The notes below the pieces were generated by a model. The model had not been told where the DNA came from. It searched no databases and worked only from the letters and a program-made list of their open reading frames with translations. Shown one piece after another: positions 29,475 through 38,339 of a stretch of DNA of 64,000 nucleotides. Made by a program: the position numbers and the translations under genes. Source of the DNA: Marinibacterium sp. (GTDB taxonomy: Bacteria; Pseudomonadota; Alphaproteobacteria; Rhodobacterales; Rhodobacteraceae); the NCBI GenBank assembly GCA_017643305.1, contig JAEPNQ010000011.1:1-64000 (forward strand), written 5' to 3'. Each line of letters starts with the position of its first letter. The stretch's first letter is position 1.

Positions 29475-30782
29475 ATGGTCCAGTCCGTTGCCGACATGAA
29501 CAATCTTGAAATGTCTGAGGGCGCCAAGCCGCTTTTGGAAAAGGTCGTCAAGCACATCAACGATAATGTCGAGCCGATCACCGAAGAATTTTATCGCCTT
29601 GGACAAGGCCGCGCTGACCGGTGGTCTTATGCTCCGGGTCAGTTGGAGTTATTGGAAACCGCCAAGCAAAAAGCCCGCGACGCTGGGCTGTGGAACTTCT
29701 TCCTGCCGGATGCTGAAACCGGGGAAGGTCTGACCAACCTCGATTACGCCTATATCGCGGCAGAGCTGGGTAAGAATACTCTGGCGTCTGAAACGCTGAA
29801 CTGTTCCGCGCCGGATACCGGTAACATGGAGGTTCTGGAACGTATTGGCACGCCCGAGCAGAAAGAGCAGTGGCTGAAACCGCTGCTGGCCGGTGAGATC
29901 CGGTCTGCCTTTGCGATGACGGAACCTGATGTTGCGTCTTCGGATGCCAAGAACATTTCCACCAGCGCGGTTCTGGAAGATGGCGAATGGGTCATTAACG
30001 GCGAAAAATACTATATCTCCGGAGCCGGTGACCCGCGCTGCAAGATCATGATCGTGATGGTCAAAACCTCGCCCGAGGCAGAAACTTTCCGCCAGCAGAG
30101 CCAAATCCTCGTTCCTATCGACACCCCTGGTGTGGAAATTTTGGGTCCGATGTGCGTGTTCGGTCATGACGATGCGCCGCACGGTCACATGCACATAAAG
30201 TTCACAAATGTCCGCGTGCCGGAAAGAAACATCCTTTGGGGTGAAGGCCGCGGGTTTGAGATCAGCCAGCTGCGCCTTGGGCCGGGCCGTATTCATCACT
30301 GCATGCGCTCCATCGGTCAGGCGGAAAAAGCGCTGGACCTGATGATTGCACGGGGGTCGAGCCGTGAAGCCTTTGGCAAGAAGGTCATCGACCTGGGCAA
30401 AAACATGGAAACCATCAGCCGCATGCGGATCGAGATCGAAGCGATGCGCCTCATGGTGCTGAAGGCTGCCAAGGCAATGGATACGATGGGCAACAAGGAA
30501 GCGCGCATCTGGGTCAGCATGATCAAGGCGATGGTGCCGGAAAAGGCGTGCCAGATCATCGATCAGGCGATGCAGATCCACGGTGCAACAGGCCTGTCGC
30601 AATGGTCGCCGCTTGCAGAAATGTACACGGGTCAGCGTACGCTGCGCTTTGCAGATGGCCCGGATGAGGTGCACCACGCTGTTGTTGCCCGCGCGGAGGT
30701 CAAAGATTTCAACAACTCCAACGACCGCAAGATGCGCGCTACCGGCGCTACGACGCAGGGCCGTATGTTCGAGGGGCGGTAA
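29475..30782 (+). CDS. Acyl-CoA dehydrogenase, ACAD10/ACAD11-like
   Basis: 435 aa. FAD-dependent acyl-CoA dehydrogenase. Seen: FAMTEPDVASSDAKNI, ISGAGDPRCKIMIVM, LGPGRIHHCMRSIGQAEKAL, and near the end QIHGATGLSQWSPLAEMYTGQRTLRFADGPDEVHH. The LGPGRIHHCMR and DGPDEVH segments are typical of the ACAD10/11 group, which in animals is fused to an APH-type kinase and acts on 4-hydroxyacyl-CoA derived phosphates. Here no kinase is fused; an APH-like kinase is encoded 17 kb away. Followed 3 bp later by an SDR gene. Confidence 0.88.
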   Translation: MVQSVADMNNLEMSEGAKPLLEKVVKHINDNVEPITEEFYRLGQGRADRWSYAPGQLELLETAKQKARDAGLWNFFLPDAETGEGLTNLDYAYIAAELGKNTLASETLNCSAPDTGNMEVLERIGTPEQKEQWLKPLLAGEIRSAFAMTEPDVASSDAKNISTSAVLEDGEWVINGEKYYISGAGDPRCKIMIVMVKTSPEAETFRQQSQILVPIDTPGVEILGPMCVFGHDDAPHGHMHIKFTNVRVPERNILWGEGRGFEISQLRLGPGRIHHCMRSIGQAEKALDLMIARGSSREAFGKKVIDLGKNMETISRMRIEIEAMRLMVLKAAKAMDTMGNKEARIWVSMIKAMVPEKACQIIDQAMQIHGATGLSQWSPLAEMYTGQRTLRFADGPDEVHHAVVARAEVKDFNNSNDRKMRATGATTQGRMFEGR

Positions 30783-30785
30783 GCC

Positions 30786-31559
30786 ATGCACAAGATGTTT
30801 GACCTTACCGGCCGCACTGCGCTGCTGACCGGCGCGTCCAAGGGCATGGGGCTGGCCATGGCCACCGGGTTGGCGCAGCAGGGCGCCAACGTGGTGATCT
30901 CGGCGCGCAAGATGGATGCACTGGAAGCTGCTGCAGCCCAGATCAACGATGCGGTTGGGCGGGAGGCCGCAACGCCCCTGCCCTGTAACATCGGCGAGAA
31001 GGATCAGGTCGAGGCGTTGGTTTCAAAAGCCCGGGAAGCCGCCGGGCCTGCTGCCATCGTGGTCGGTAATGCCGGGGTTAACCCGTACTATGGCTCCATC
31101 CGGGACATTCCGGATGAAGCTTATGAAAAGACCATGCAGGCAAACGTGCAGTCCAATCTTTGGCTCGCCAACGCGGCAGCGACGGATATGGAGGCCTTGG
31201 GGGGCGGGGCGATGATGTTCACGTCCTCCATCGGGGCGTTCAAGCCGTCCGATACGCTTGGCACCTATGCGGTGTCCAAGCTGGCGCTGCTGGGCCTCGT
31301 CCGAAACCTCGCGATGGAACTGGGACCATTGGGCATCCGCGTGAACGCAATCTGCCCCGGCCTGATCAAGACAGACTTTGCCCGCGCCCTTTGGGACGAT
31401 CCGGAAAAGGAACGCAAGATCGGCGCGCAGATCCCGCTCAGGCGGCTCGGCGATCCGGAAGATTTCGCCGGTATCGCCGCCTTCCTTGGCTCGGATGCAG
31501 GTCGCTATGTGACAGGCCAGGCGCTGACCGTCGATGGCGGTTCTGTGATGTGGACCTGA
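30786..31559 (+). CDS. Short-chain dehydrogenase/reductase
   Basis: 257 aa. Rossmann fold SDR: TGASKGMGLAMA near the N-terminus (TGxxxGxG), NAG motif in GNAGVNPYYG, catalytic Ser in MFTSSIGAF and the Y-x3-K pair in YAVSKLAL. C-terminus GQALTVDGGSVMW is the classical SDR end. Probably NAD(P)-dependent oxidation of a hydroxy intermediate; substrate unknown. Gap of 3 bp to the acyl-CoA dehydrogenase and 12 bp to the next SDR, so it is firmly within the operon. Confidence 0.9.
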   Translation: MHKMFDLTGRTALLTGASKGMGLAMATGLAQQGANVVISARKMDALEAAAAQINDAVGREAATPLPCNIGEKDQVEALVSKAREAAGPAAIVVGNAGVNPYYGSIRDIPDEAYEKTMQANVQSNLWLANAAATDMEALGGGAMMFTSSIGAFKPSDTLGTYAVSKLALLGLVRNLAMELGPLGIRVNAICPGLIKTDFARALWDDPEKERKIGAQIPLRRLGDPEDFAGIAAFLGSDAGRYVTGQALTVDGGSVMWT

Positions 31560-31571
31560 GGAGGACCGGAG

Positions 31572-32348
31572 ATGGAAATTGAAGGACAGGTCGTTGTCGT
31601 AACCGGCGCGGCCAGCGGTATCGGCAAGGCGCTGGCACATGCCTTTGCCAAGGCGGGAGCGGCGCGTGTGGTTTGTGCTGACCTGAACCTATCAGGCGCC
31701 GAAGAAACTGCGAAGGATATCAATGGTGTCGCCATCGAAGCGAATGTTGGTCGGGAAGACGACATAGCGCAACTGGTGCAACAGGTCGAAACCGAAGTCG
31801 GACCGATTGGGATTTTCTGTTCCAATGCCGGGATACTCTCCATTGGTGGTCCCGATGTGGACAATGCCGAATGGCAGCGGATCTGGGAAGTGAACGTGAT
31901 GGCGCATGTTTGGGCCGCACGTCACGTGGTTCCACGCATGGCTGAACGCGGTGGCGGCTATTTGCTCAATACCGCATCGGCCGCCGGACTGCTAAACCAA
32001 GTGGGCTCCATGCCCTACGGCGTGACTAAGCACGCAGCTGTCGGCGCGGCGGAGTGGCTGGCATTTACTTATCGCGACCAGAATATCGGTGTGTCTGTTC
32101 TGTGCCCGCAGGCTGTACGGTCTGAGATGACCCGGGGCCATGAGGATGGCGTCGCTGCACAAGATGGGATGCTGGAGCCTGAGCCGGTGGCCGAGGCTTG
32201 TTTGCAAGCGATCCGGGATGAAACATTCCTGGTGCTACCGCACGCAGAAGTGCTGGATTACATGCAGATCAAATCCGGCAATTATGATCGTTGGATAGGT
32301 GGTATGGCAAAGCTGAACCGTCGGTTTGGCGGTCGCGTCGAAGGTTAA
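31572..32348 (+). CDS. Short-chain dehydrogenase/reductase
   Basis: 258 aa. TGAASGIGKALA nucleotide motif, NAGILSIGG (NAG), catalytic Tyr and Lys in MPYGVTKHAAVG. The C-terminal part (SVLCPQAVRSEMTRG ... VLDYMQIKSGNYDRWIGGM) matches a subgroup of SDRs that lie beside acyl-CoA genes in alphaproteobacteria. GGAGG-type ribosome site precedes the ATG by about 9 nt. Last gene of the 25.6-32.3 kb operon; an intrinsic terminator follows 23 bp downstream. Confidence 0.88.
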   Translation: MEIEGQVVVVTGAASGIGKALAHAFAKAGAARVVCADLNLSGAEETAKDINGVAIEANVGREDDIAQLVQQVETEVGPIGIFCSNAGILSIGGPDVDNAEWQRIWEVNVMAHVWAARHVVPRMAERGGGYLLNTASAAGLLNQVGSMPYGVTKHAAVGAAEWLAFTYRDQNIGVSVLCPQAVRSEMTRGHEDGVAAQDGMLEPEPVAEACLQAIRDETFLVLPHAEVLDYMQIKSGNYDRWIGGMAKLNRRFGGRVEG

Positions 32349-32371
32349 AGACCAGAAAAACGATAATGAAA

Positions 32372-32397
32372 AAAGCGAGGGGACATTCCCTCGCTTT
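32372..32397. terminator. Bidirectional intrinsic terminator
   Basis: A 10-bp perfect stem AAAGCGAGGG / CCCTCGCTTT with a 6-nt loop, flanked by an A-run upstream and T residues downstream, lies between convergent operons. It can serve both strands. Confidence 0.8.
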
Positions 32398-32471
32398 CAT
32401 GCATTTGAAACGCTTATTTAATTGTGTTGAGCCAACTCAATCGTTTTTATTGGCCTCAAACTCAAGAGCAA

Positions 32472-33503
32472 TCAGAGGCTGTAAACGCGCCGCGCTGTCT
32501 CCGCGAACATCATGACCTGGGCCGCCTCTTCATAATCCGCGGCGATCTTTTTCAATCCGTTCCAGAGCACCGGATAGCTGATGGAAATCCGGTCCACCGG
32601 AAAGTTCGATTCGAACATGCATCGCTCCGGTCCGAAACACGCGATGGTATGGTGGTACCAGGGCGCCATCACGTCCACGAACTCGTCCGAGTTGGGCGGC
32701 AGATCGCGTTCATGCCAGGACCAGCCATTGTCCACCATGGCCATGCCGCCAAGTTTGACCATGACGTTCGGGCAATCTGCCAGGGCGGCGATGTCATCCT
32801 TCCATTGTGCAAAAATCTCTGCGCGTTTGTTCTTGAACCGGCCAATGCCCAAAGGGGTGGAGAAATGGTCGAGCACCAATGTCGTTCCTGGCACTGCGCG
32901 CGCCATATCCGTGAAAGCAGGCAGCTGGTGGTGGTACTGCCACGTATCATAGGTCAGTCCAAGTTCACCCAAACGGGCCACACCCTTGCGGAAGGCCGGC
33001 TCGGTGTATTGCCCCTCCGTACCCCGGCCCGGGATCGCCAGGACTTCTGGCTCCGGGTCTCGGGCACCCGCGTGGCGGATGCCTTTGAACAGGCCTTGTC
33101 CGGCAGTCTTATGTGCGTCGAGAACCGCATCCAGATCTGGATGTGTCAAATCGGCATGCGCAATAATACCAGTCAGTTGTGAGCGGTCCTTAAAGTCACG
33201 GCCGGCCATCGCCATTTCGGTGATGCGGCGGGTTTCCTCGACCGGGCGCATCGGTTCATCGGGGTCCGGGGTGTAATAAGCCCGGCATTCGATGAACATG
33301 GTTTCCACGATGTTGTGCCCTGATCCGGTATCGGCCCAGAGATGCTCCATCTCGTACAAAATGCCTGACCGATCCCACAGGTGGTGATGTGGGTCAACAA
33401 TCTCGCGGTCGGGGTCAATGATCTCTTCTTGCACCTGCGCCAGCCACTCATCACGCGCTGCCATGCGGGGGACGAAAGTGGGGTCGGAAATGTCGAGTGT
33501 CAT
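32472..33503 (-). CDS. Amidohydrolase-family (PDC-hydrolase-like) metal-dependent hydrolase
   Basis: 343 aa. Amidohydrolase_2 fold: the metal-binding IVDPHHHLWD near the N-terminus, a conserved FKGIRHAGA segment, LVLDHFSTP, VKLGGMAM, and the C-terminal catalytic-Asp region CMFESNFPVDR. This set is typical of 2-pyrone-4,6-dicarboxylate hydrolase, L-fuconolactonase and related lactonases. A lactone or hydrolysable ring is therefore a plausible substrate. It overlaps the upstream thioesterase gene by 4 bp and is the last gene in a six-gene operon. Confidence 0.8.
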   Translation of the reverse strand: MTLDISDPTFVPRMAARDEWLAQVQEEIIDPDREIVDPHHHLWDRSGILYEMEHLWADTGSGHNIVETMFIECRAYYTPDPDEPMRPVEETRRITEMAMAGRDFKDRSQLTGIIAHADLTHPDLDAVLDAHKTAGQGLFKGIRHAGARDPEPEVLAIPGRGTEGQYTEPAFRKGVARLGELGLTYDTWQYHHQLPAFTDMARAVPGTTLVLDHFSTPLGIGRFKNKRAEIFAQWKDDIAALADCPNVMVKLGGMAMVDNGWSWHERDLPPNSDEFVDVMAPWYHHTIACFGPERCMFESNFPVDRISISYPVLWNGLKKIAADYEEAAQVMMFAETARRVYSL

Positions 33504-34366
33504 TTGCGCCTCCTTGGACGTACTAGGCCTTCCTGCGCCGTGCTGGCCACCAGGGTGCCGTCCGCGCCATAGATCGCCCCACGGTTAAACCCGCGCGCTT
33601 TGCCAGTGAACGGCGCGTCCATCGTGTAGAGGTGCCACTGATCGAACGCCAAGGGCGCGTGGAACCACATGGCGTGGTCTAGGCTGGCAGTCATAACCCG
33701 GCCTTGGTACCAGGTCAGCCCGTGCGGCCGCAGGGATGACCCAAGCAGGTTCATGTCCGAAGCATAGGCCAGCAGGCATTGCTGCATATGCGGCTCCAAC
33801 CCCTTGGCCGCAGGCATACGGAACCACAGGTGGTTTTCATCACTTTGCGGACCGGGGTCAAAAATGTCGCGCGGATCCAACTCTCGGACTTCGATGGGAC
33901 GGGGACGGATGAAATCTGCACGCACTTTTTCCGGAAGGCGATGAACAATGGTCGCGCGTTCTTCTTCCCGACTCCTCACGCCTTCCGGTCCCTGAACATC
34001 AGGCATGGGGTGCTGATGGTCCCAGCCGGGTTCGTCCACGTGGAAGGATGCAGACAGGTTGAAGATCTGGCGGCCATGCTGGATCGCCACAACGCGCCGC
34101 GTGGTAAAGCTGCCGCCATCACGGGCGCGGTCAACTTCGTAGATCACCGGGATGGACGGATCACCAGCCCGGATGAAATAGGCGTGAAGGCTGTGGCACA
34201 ACCGGTCTTCCACTGTGCGATAGGCCGCCATCAGCGCCTGCGCGATCACCTGCCCACCGTAGATCCGGGCTGTTGTTTCACCGCCGCTGCCCTTGCCACG
34301 AAAAAGATCAACCTCCAGCCGTTCAATATCCAGGAGATCGATAAGTTCTTCAGCCGGATCAAGCAT
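33500..34366 (-). CDS. tesB: Acyl-CoA thioesterase II
   Basis: 288 aa from the ATG at 34366 (MLDPAEELIDLL); an upstream frame start is antisense to nothing but lies inside the preceding gene. Double hot-dog fold TesB: IYGGQVIAQALMAAYRTV, HSLHAYFIRAGDP, GGSFTTRRVVAIQHGR and a C-terminal SLDHAMWFHAPLAFDQWHLY region containing the catalytic Asp neighbourhood. Hydrolyses acyl-CoA to free acid and CoA. Overlaps the preceding acetoacetyl-CoA synthetase by 8 bp and the following amidohydrolase by 4 bp. Confidence 0.9.
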   Translation of the reverse strand: MLDPAEELIDLLDIERLEVDLFRGKGSGGETTARIYGGQVIAQALMAAYRTVEDRLCHSLHAYFIRAGDPSIPVIYEVDRARDGGSFTTRRVVAIQHGRQIFNLSASFHVDEPGWDHQHPMPDVQGPEGVRSREEERATIVHRLPEKVRADFIRPRPIEVRELDPRDIFDPGPQSDENHLWFRMPAAKGLEPHMQQCLLAYASDMNLLGSSLRPHGLTWYQGRVMTASLDHAMWFHAPLAFDQWHLYTMDAPFTGKARGFNRGAIYGADGTLVASTAQEGLVRPRRRK

Positions 34367-36326
34367 TTGTAGCCGCCTCTTCACGTGCTTTTGCATATTC
34401 GACGAAGACATCGAAACTGTCCGGGTTGCTCATGGAATCCCGGTTTACCACGGTGGCTGGATTGCCCCCGAGCAGAAGTTTCTTGACCGGCACTTCAAGC
34501 TTTTTGCCAGAAAGCGTGCGCGGCACGGCGACGATCTGTTTGATCTCGTTTGGCAAAAAGCGCGCAGAGACCGAATTGCGGATCGCATGGTTGATCTTGT
34601 CCTTCAGCGCATCGTCCAGCGTGAGCCCGTCAGCCAGGACGACAAACAGCGGCATGAAACTGTCGCGCCCGAGGAATTCCAGATCGACGACGAGGGAATC
34701 CATCACCTCGTTCAGCCCTTCTACCGCCTGGTAGATCTCGGAGGACCCCAGCCGCAGGCCACGCCTGTTGATGGTCGCGTCCGAACGGCCATAGATGATC
34801 GAGCGACCATCCGGTGCCATCTCGATCCAGTCACCATGACGCCAGATACCGGGGTACGTATCAAAATAGCTGTCATGCAGTCGGCTGCCATCGTCATCGC
34901 CCCAAAAATAGAGCGGCATGGACGGCAACGGTTCGGTGCAGACGAGTTCGCCAACCTGATCGAATACCTCGTTCCCGGCCTCGTCATAGGCGCGGGCCGC
35001 GTTGCCCAACAGACGGCATTGCATTTCTGCCGAGCGGACTGACAGCATCGGATTGCCGCCCACAAACGCCCCGGCCAGATCGGTGCCGCCTGATATCGGG
35101 GCAAGCCAGACATCAGATTTAACCTGTCCATAGATCCAGTCATAACCATCTGAGGTCAGTGGCGACCCGGTGGCCCCAATGGATCGCAGCGCCGATAGGT
35201 CCAGCTCTGCAGGTCGGATGCCCGCCTTGCGGCAGGCTTCGAAAAACGCTGCGCCCGCGCCCATATAGGTCAGCTGTTCCTTGGCCACGACGCGCCAGAC
35301 TTCCATCATGTCGGGTTGGTTCGCGGCCACGTCATAGAGCAGCGCGGTTGCCCCCTGCGCCAGTGCGGTGTGCTGGGAGTTCCACATGATCCAGCCCGAA
35401 GATGTTATCCACATGTACCGGTCATGAAACGTGATGTCCTGATGCAGGCTTTGCTTCGCGCCTTCCAACAGCACGCCGCCATGGCCATGCACGATGGGCT
35501 TGGGATTGCCGGTGGTGCCGGAGGAATAGACGATCCACAGCGGGTGATCGAATGGCACCTGCGTGGTTTCGAACCGCGCGTTGCCCTCGGTCAGAGTGGT
35601 CCAGTCATGGGCGCCTTCAGGCACATCGCCAGTGACAGCGCGCCAAACCCTGTGCTGCAGCGACGGCAGCCCGGCGCATATCGTTTCAAGGATCTCACGC
35701 CGGTCAATCGTCTTGCCCGCATGCACATAGCCGTCCTGTGCGATCAGCACCTTGGGTTCGATCTGCTGAAACCGGTCCAGGATCGCGACATGGCCCATAT
35801 CCGGTGCACAGAGCGACCAGACCGCGCCAAGGCTGGCCGTGGCCAGGCAGGCGATCAGTGCAGATTCAGTATTGGGCAGGATCGCAACCACGCGGTCCCC
35901 CTGCCCCACGCCCATACCGCGTAGCGCGGCGGCGACATTGGCCACCTGCTGGCGGAACGCACCCCAGCTCAGCTCCGACCGGCCGAAAGTCTCGGAGTAG
36001 ACGATCAGTGCGGGATCATCCGGCGCGGTTTCGGCGCGGCGCAGGATCTGGTCTACATAATTCAGCTCCATCCCCGGAAACCAGACCGCGCCAGGCATGC
36101 GGCGTTCGGCCAGCACAGCGGTGTGCGGGTTCGAAGACCGCAGGCGGAAGAATTCCCAGATCGCGGACCAGAACCCGTCCAGATCGGACACGCTCCACTC
36201 CCAGAGCGCGGGGTAATCTGCAAACTCCAGCCCGCGATTGTCCCTCAGCCACCGGATGAAGGCAGCCATAGTGGAGGCTTTGGCCCGCTCCGGTGTCGGG
36301 GACCAGAGGATTGGTCTTTCGGTCAT
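34359..36326 (-). CDS. Acetoacetyl-CoA synthetase (acetoacetate--CoA ligase)
   Basis: 655 aa from the ATG at 36326 (MTERPILWSPTPE), which overlaps the stop of the upstream hydrolase gene (ATGA). Adenylate-forming ligase with the acetoacetyl-CoA synthetase length and layout: FPGMELNYVDQIL near the N-terminus, P-loop VYSSGTTGNPKPIVHGHGG, GGTDLAGAFVGGNP, DWIEMAPDGRSIIYGRSDATINR and the catalytic Lys in LSGKKLEVPVKKLL. Activates acetoacetate or a related 3-keto acid. The surrounding genes are uncommon partners for plain ketone-body use, so a different beta-keto acid is possible. Confidence 0.88.
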   Translation of the reverse strand: MTERPILWSPTPERAKASTMAAFIRWLRDNRGLEFADYPALWEWSVSDLDGFWSAIWEFFRLRSSNPHTAVLAERRMPGAVWFPGMELNYVDQILRRAETAPDDPALIVYSETFGRSELSWGAFRQQVANVAAALRGMGVGQGDRVVAILPNTESALIACLATASLGAVWSLCAPDMGHVAILDRFQQIEPKVLIAQDGYVHAGKTIDRREILETICAGLPSLQHRVWRAVTGDVPEGAHDWTTLTEGNARFETTQVPFDHPLWIVYSSGTTGNPKPIVHGHGGVLLEGAKQSLHQDITFHDRYMWITSSGWIMWNSQHTALAQGATALLYDVAANQPDMMEVWRVVAKEQLTYMGAGAAFFEACRKAGIRPAELDLSALRSIGATGSPLTSDGYDWIYGQVKSDVWLAPISGGTDLAGAFVGGNPMLSVRSAEMQCRLLGNAARAYDEAGNEVFDQVGELVCTEPLPSMPLYFWGDDDGSRLHDSYFDTYPGIWRHGDWIEMAPDGRSIIYGRSDATINRRGLRLGSSEIYQAVEGLNEVMDSLVVDLEFLGRDSFMPLFVVLADGLTLDDALKDKINHAIRNSVSARFLPNEIKQIVAVPRTLSGKKLEVPVKKLLLGGNPATVVNRDSMSNPDSFDVFVEYAKAREEAATNA

Positions 36327-37543
36327 GTGATCAGCGCACCGTGCACTAAGGCGCGCAGTTGGGCCCGCGACGGGTAGCTGGAAGAGGGCGCGAGCTGGGT
36401 GAAAAACACGGTGGTCATCTGGTGCACCGGATCGACCCAGAAGAAGGTGGAGGCCATGCCGCCCCATGCGAAATCACCCACACTGCCCGGCGTCCCAACA
36501 CGACCGGGGCTTAGAGTGACGCTGCCTCCAATGCCAAAACCGGTGCCGACCATGGGTTGTTCGGCAAAGCTTTCGGTGCCCATGGCCGCGATGTCACCGG
36601 CCAGATGGTTGGACATCATGAATTGTAGTGTTTTGGGTGAAAGAATGCGGTGGTCCCCTGCATCCCCGCCCCGTCGCAGCATTTCTGCAAAGCGGGCATA
36701 GTCATCGATGGTCCCGACGAGGCCACCACCACCCGACCGCTGGGGTGTGGAATGATAGGCGGATTTGGTGTGATCTTCGGCCAGACGCAGAGTGTCGCCA
36801 CCATCCTTGGCGTCGTTCAGCGCCATGGGATCTTCCAGCGGTGTATAGAGATTGGCAAACCGGTCGCCCATGCCAGCAGGCACGTTGAACGCCGTTTCCG
36901 TCATGCCCAGCGGGCCGAGGATTGCTTCGGAGAAATATGCATCGAGGCTTTTGCCGGACACGACCTCCACCACCCGGCCCAGAATGTCGATGCCCACGGA
37001 ATACTGCCATTTGGTGCCCGGCACGAAAGACAATGGCAGTGCGCCGATCTTGTCGGCCACTTGATCCAGCGTGCCGCCGCGCGGACTGAAATCTAGCTTG
37101 TTTTCAGCCATGTGTTCGGACACCAGACCGGGGTTGAAGCTGTAGCTGAGCCCGCTGGTATGAGTGGCCAGTTGCTGGAGCGTTGGCGCGGCGCAGGGTT
37201 CGGTCTGGTCCAGACGTTCGGCGCCAGGGATCAGCGCGCGTGCGTCAGCAAAACTGGGGATGAATTCCGAAACCGGCGCATCCAGATGGATCAGCCCCTG
37301 TTCCACCATTGTCATCAGCGCGACAGAAGTGATGGGCTTGGTCATCGAAAAGATGCGCACCAGCGTGTCACGTTCGAATGGTAGGCCCATTTCTAGGTTC
37401 CGTTGGCCGCAATCGCTGTAATACACCTCTTCGCCATTGCGGTGGATCAGGACCGAGCAGCCGGGGTATTTCCGAGCATCTACATAGCCTTGCATCCAAG
37501 TATCAATGCGACCCAGACGAGCGGCATCAAATCCGTTGCTCAT
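36323..37543 (-). CDS. Serine hydrolase, beta-lactamase/EstB-like family
   Basis: 406 aa from the ATG at 37543 (MSNGFDAARLG). Class C beta-lactamase fold: active-site Ser-x-x-Lys in RIFSMTKPIT (near residue 75), the Tyr motif in WQYSVGIDILGRVV, and a GxGFGIGGSV stretch near the KTG-equivalent position. No signal peptide, so it is cytoplasmic and more likely an esterase or lactone/amide hydrolase than a beta-lactamase. Overlaps the synthetase gene by 4 bp and is separated from the preceding hydratase by 4 bp. Confidence 0.82.
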   Translation of the reverse strand: MSNGFDAARLGRIDTWMQGYVDARKYPGCSVLIHRNGEEVYYSDCGQRNLEMGLPFERDTLVRIFSMTKPITSVALMTMVEQGLIHLDAPVSEFIPSFADARALIPGAERLDQTEPCAAPTLQQLATHTSGLSYSFNPGLVSEHMAENKLDFSPRGGTLDQVADKIGALPLSFVPGTKWQYSVGIDILGRVVEVVSGKSLDAYFSEAILGPLGMTETAFNVPAGMGDRFANLYTPLEDPMALNDAKDGGDTLRLAEDHTKSAYHSTPQRSGGGGLVGTIDDYARFAEMLRRGGDAGDHRILSPKTLQFMMSNHLAGDIAAMGTESFAEQPMVGTGFGIGGSVTLSPGRVGTPGSVGDFAWGGMASTFFWVDPVHQMTTVFFTQLAPSSSYPSRAQLRALVHGALIT

Positions 37544-37547
37544 CTTT

Positions 37548-38339
37548 CTATTCCTCATTCGCGGTGATGGATTGTCCGCGTTTGATAACGGCGGCGCGGT
37601 TGGTGCCCACCTGTTCCTGCGATACCCCGGCGATATGGGTGCCAAACAGCGATACTTCGGCCGCCAACCCGTCTTTCAGCACCGTGTCTTCGCTGACGCG
37701 GATTAGGTCCCGCAAACGGCCCATTGTAAGCCTTTCGGTTTCCGCAATCTGCTGCGCGAGCGCGCGAGCGCGCGGCATGAGCGCTTCTGCGGTCATCACC
37801 TCCGTGACCAATCCCCAGTCACAAGCTTTCTGCGCATTTATGAATTCACCTGTCAGGCTCATCTGCCGAGCCCGGTTGGCGCCCACCAGACGCGGCAGAA
37901 CCTGCGTCATGCCCCAGCTGGGTGTGATGCCCACCCTTGCGTGGGTGTCAGCAAAGCGCGCTTCTTCGGCAGCGATCATGAAATCGCTCATCATCGCCAA
38001 TTCCAGCCCTCCGGTCACGGCCACGCCATTAACGGCGCAGATCAGAGGATGCGGACATTCGCGGATCACATCGAGCAGGCTATCCCGCCCCGTCCACTTC
38101 ATTTTCTCAATAGCACCAGCGTCTTCGCTGAGTTCCTTCAAGTCGACCCCGGCACAAAAACCGCGCCCCGCGCCAGTCAGGATGATGGCGCGCAGGCTGT
38201 CATCAGCGCTCAATTCCTTGAAAACATCGGTCAACAGGTCGGTCAGCGCTCGGCTCAAAGCGTTCATCACGTTGGGACGGTTCAAAGTCAGCTCCACAAC
38301 CGCGCCATTGCGTTCGATCAGCAGAATTTCTTCGCTCAT
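37548..38339 (-). CDS. Enoyl-CoA hydratase/isomerase family protein
   Basis: 263 aa from the ATG at 38339 (MSEEILLIERNG). Crotonase fold: LTLNRPNVMNALS at the start, oxyanion motifs FCAGVDLKELS and AVNGVAVTGGLELA, and a conserved THARVGITPSWGMTQ region. The catalytic Glu positions resemble those of enoyl-CoA hydratases, although the TPSWG form is also common in uncharacterised paralogues. The start overlaps the stop of the upstream crotonase gene by 4 bp. Confidence 0.85.
   Translation of the reverse strand: MSEEILLIERNGAVVELTLNRPNVMNALSRALTDLLTDVFKELSADDSLRAIILTGAGRGFCAGVDLKELSEDAGAIEKMKWTGRDSLLDVIRECPHPLICAVNGVAVTGGLELAMMSDFMIAAEEARFADTHARVGITPSWGMTQVLPRLVGANRARQMSLTGEFINAQKACDWGLVTEVMTAEALMPRARALAQQIAETERLTMGRLRDLIRVSEDTVLKDGLAAEVSLFGTHIAGVSQEQVGTNRAAVIKRGQSITANEE

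Noticed and set aside
25628..30782. DmdB/DmdC-type DMSP demethylation pathway
   Set aside because: The acyl-CoA dehydrogenase is of the ACAD10/11 type and too short for DmdC (about 590 aa); no DmdA is present.
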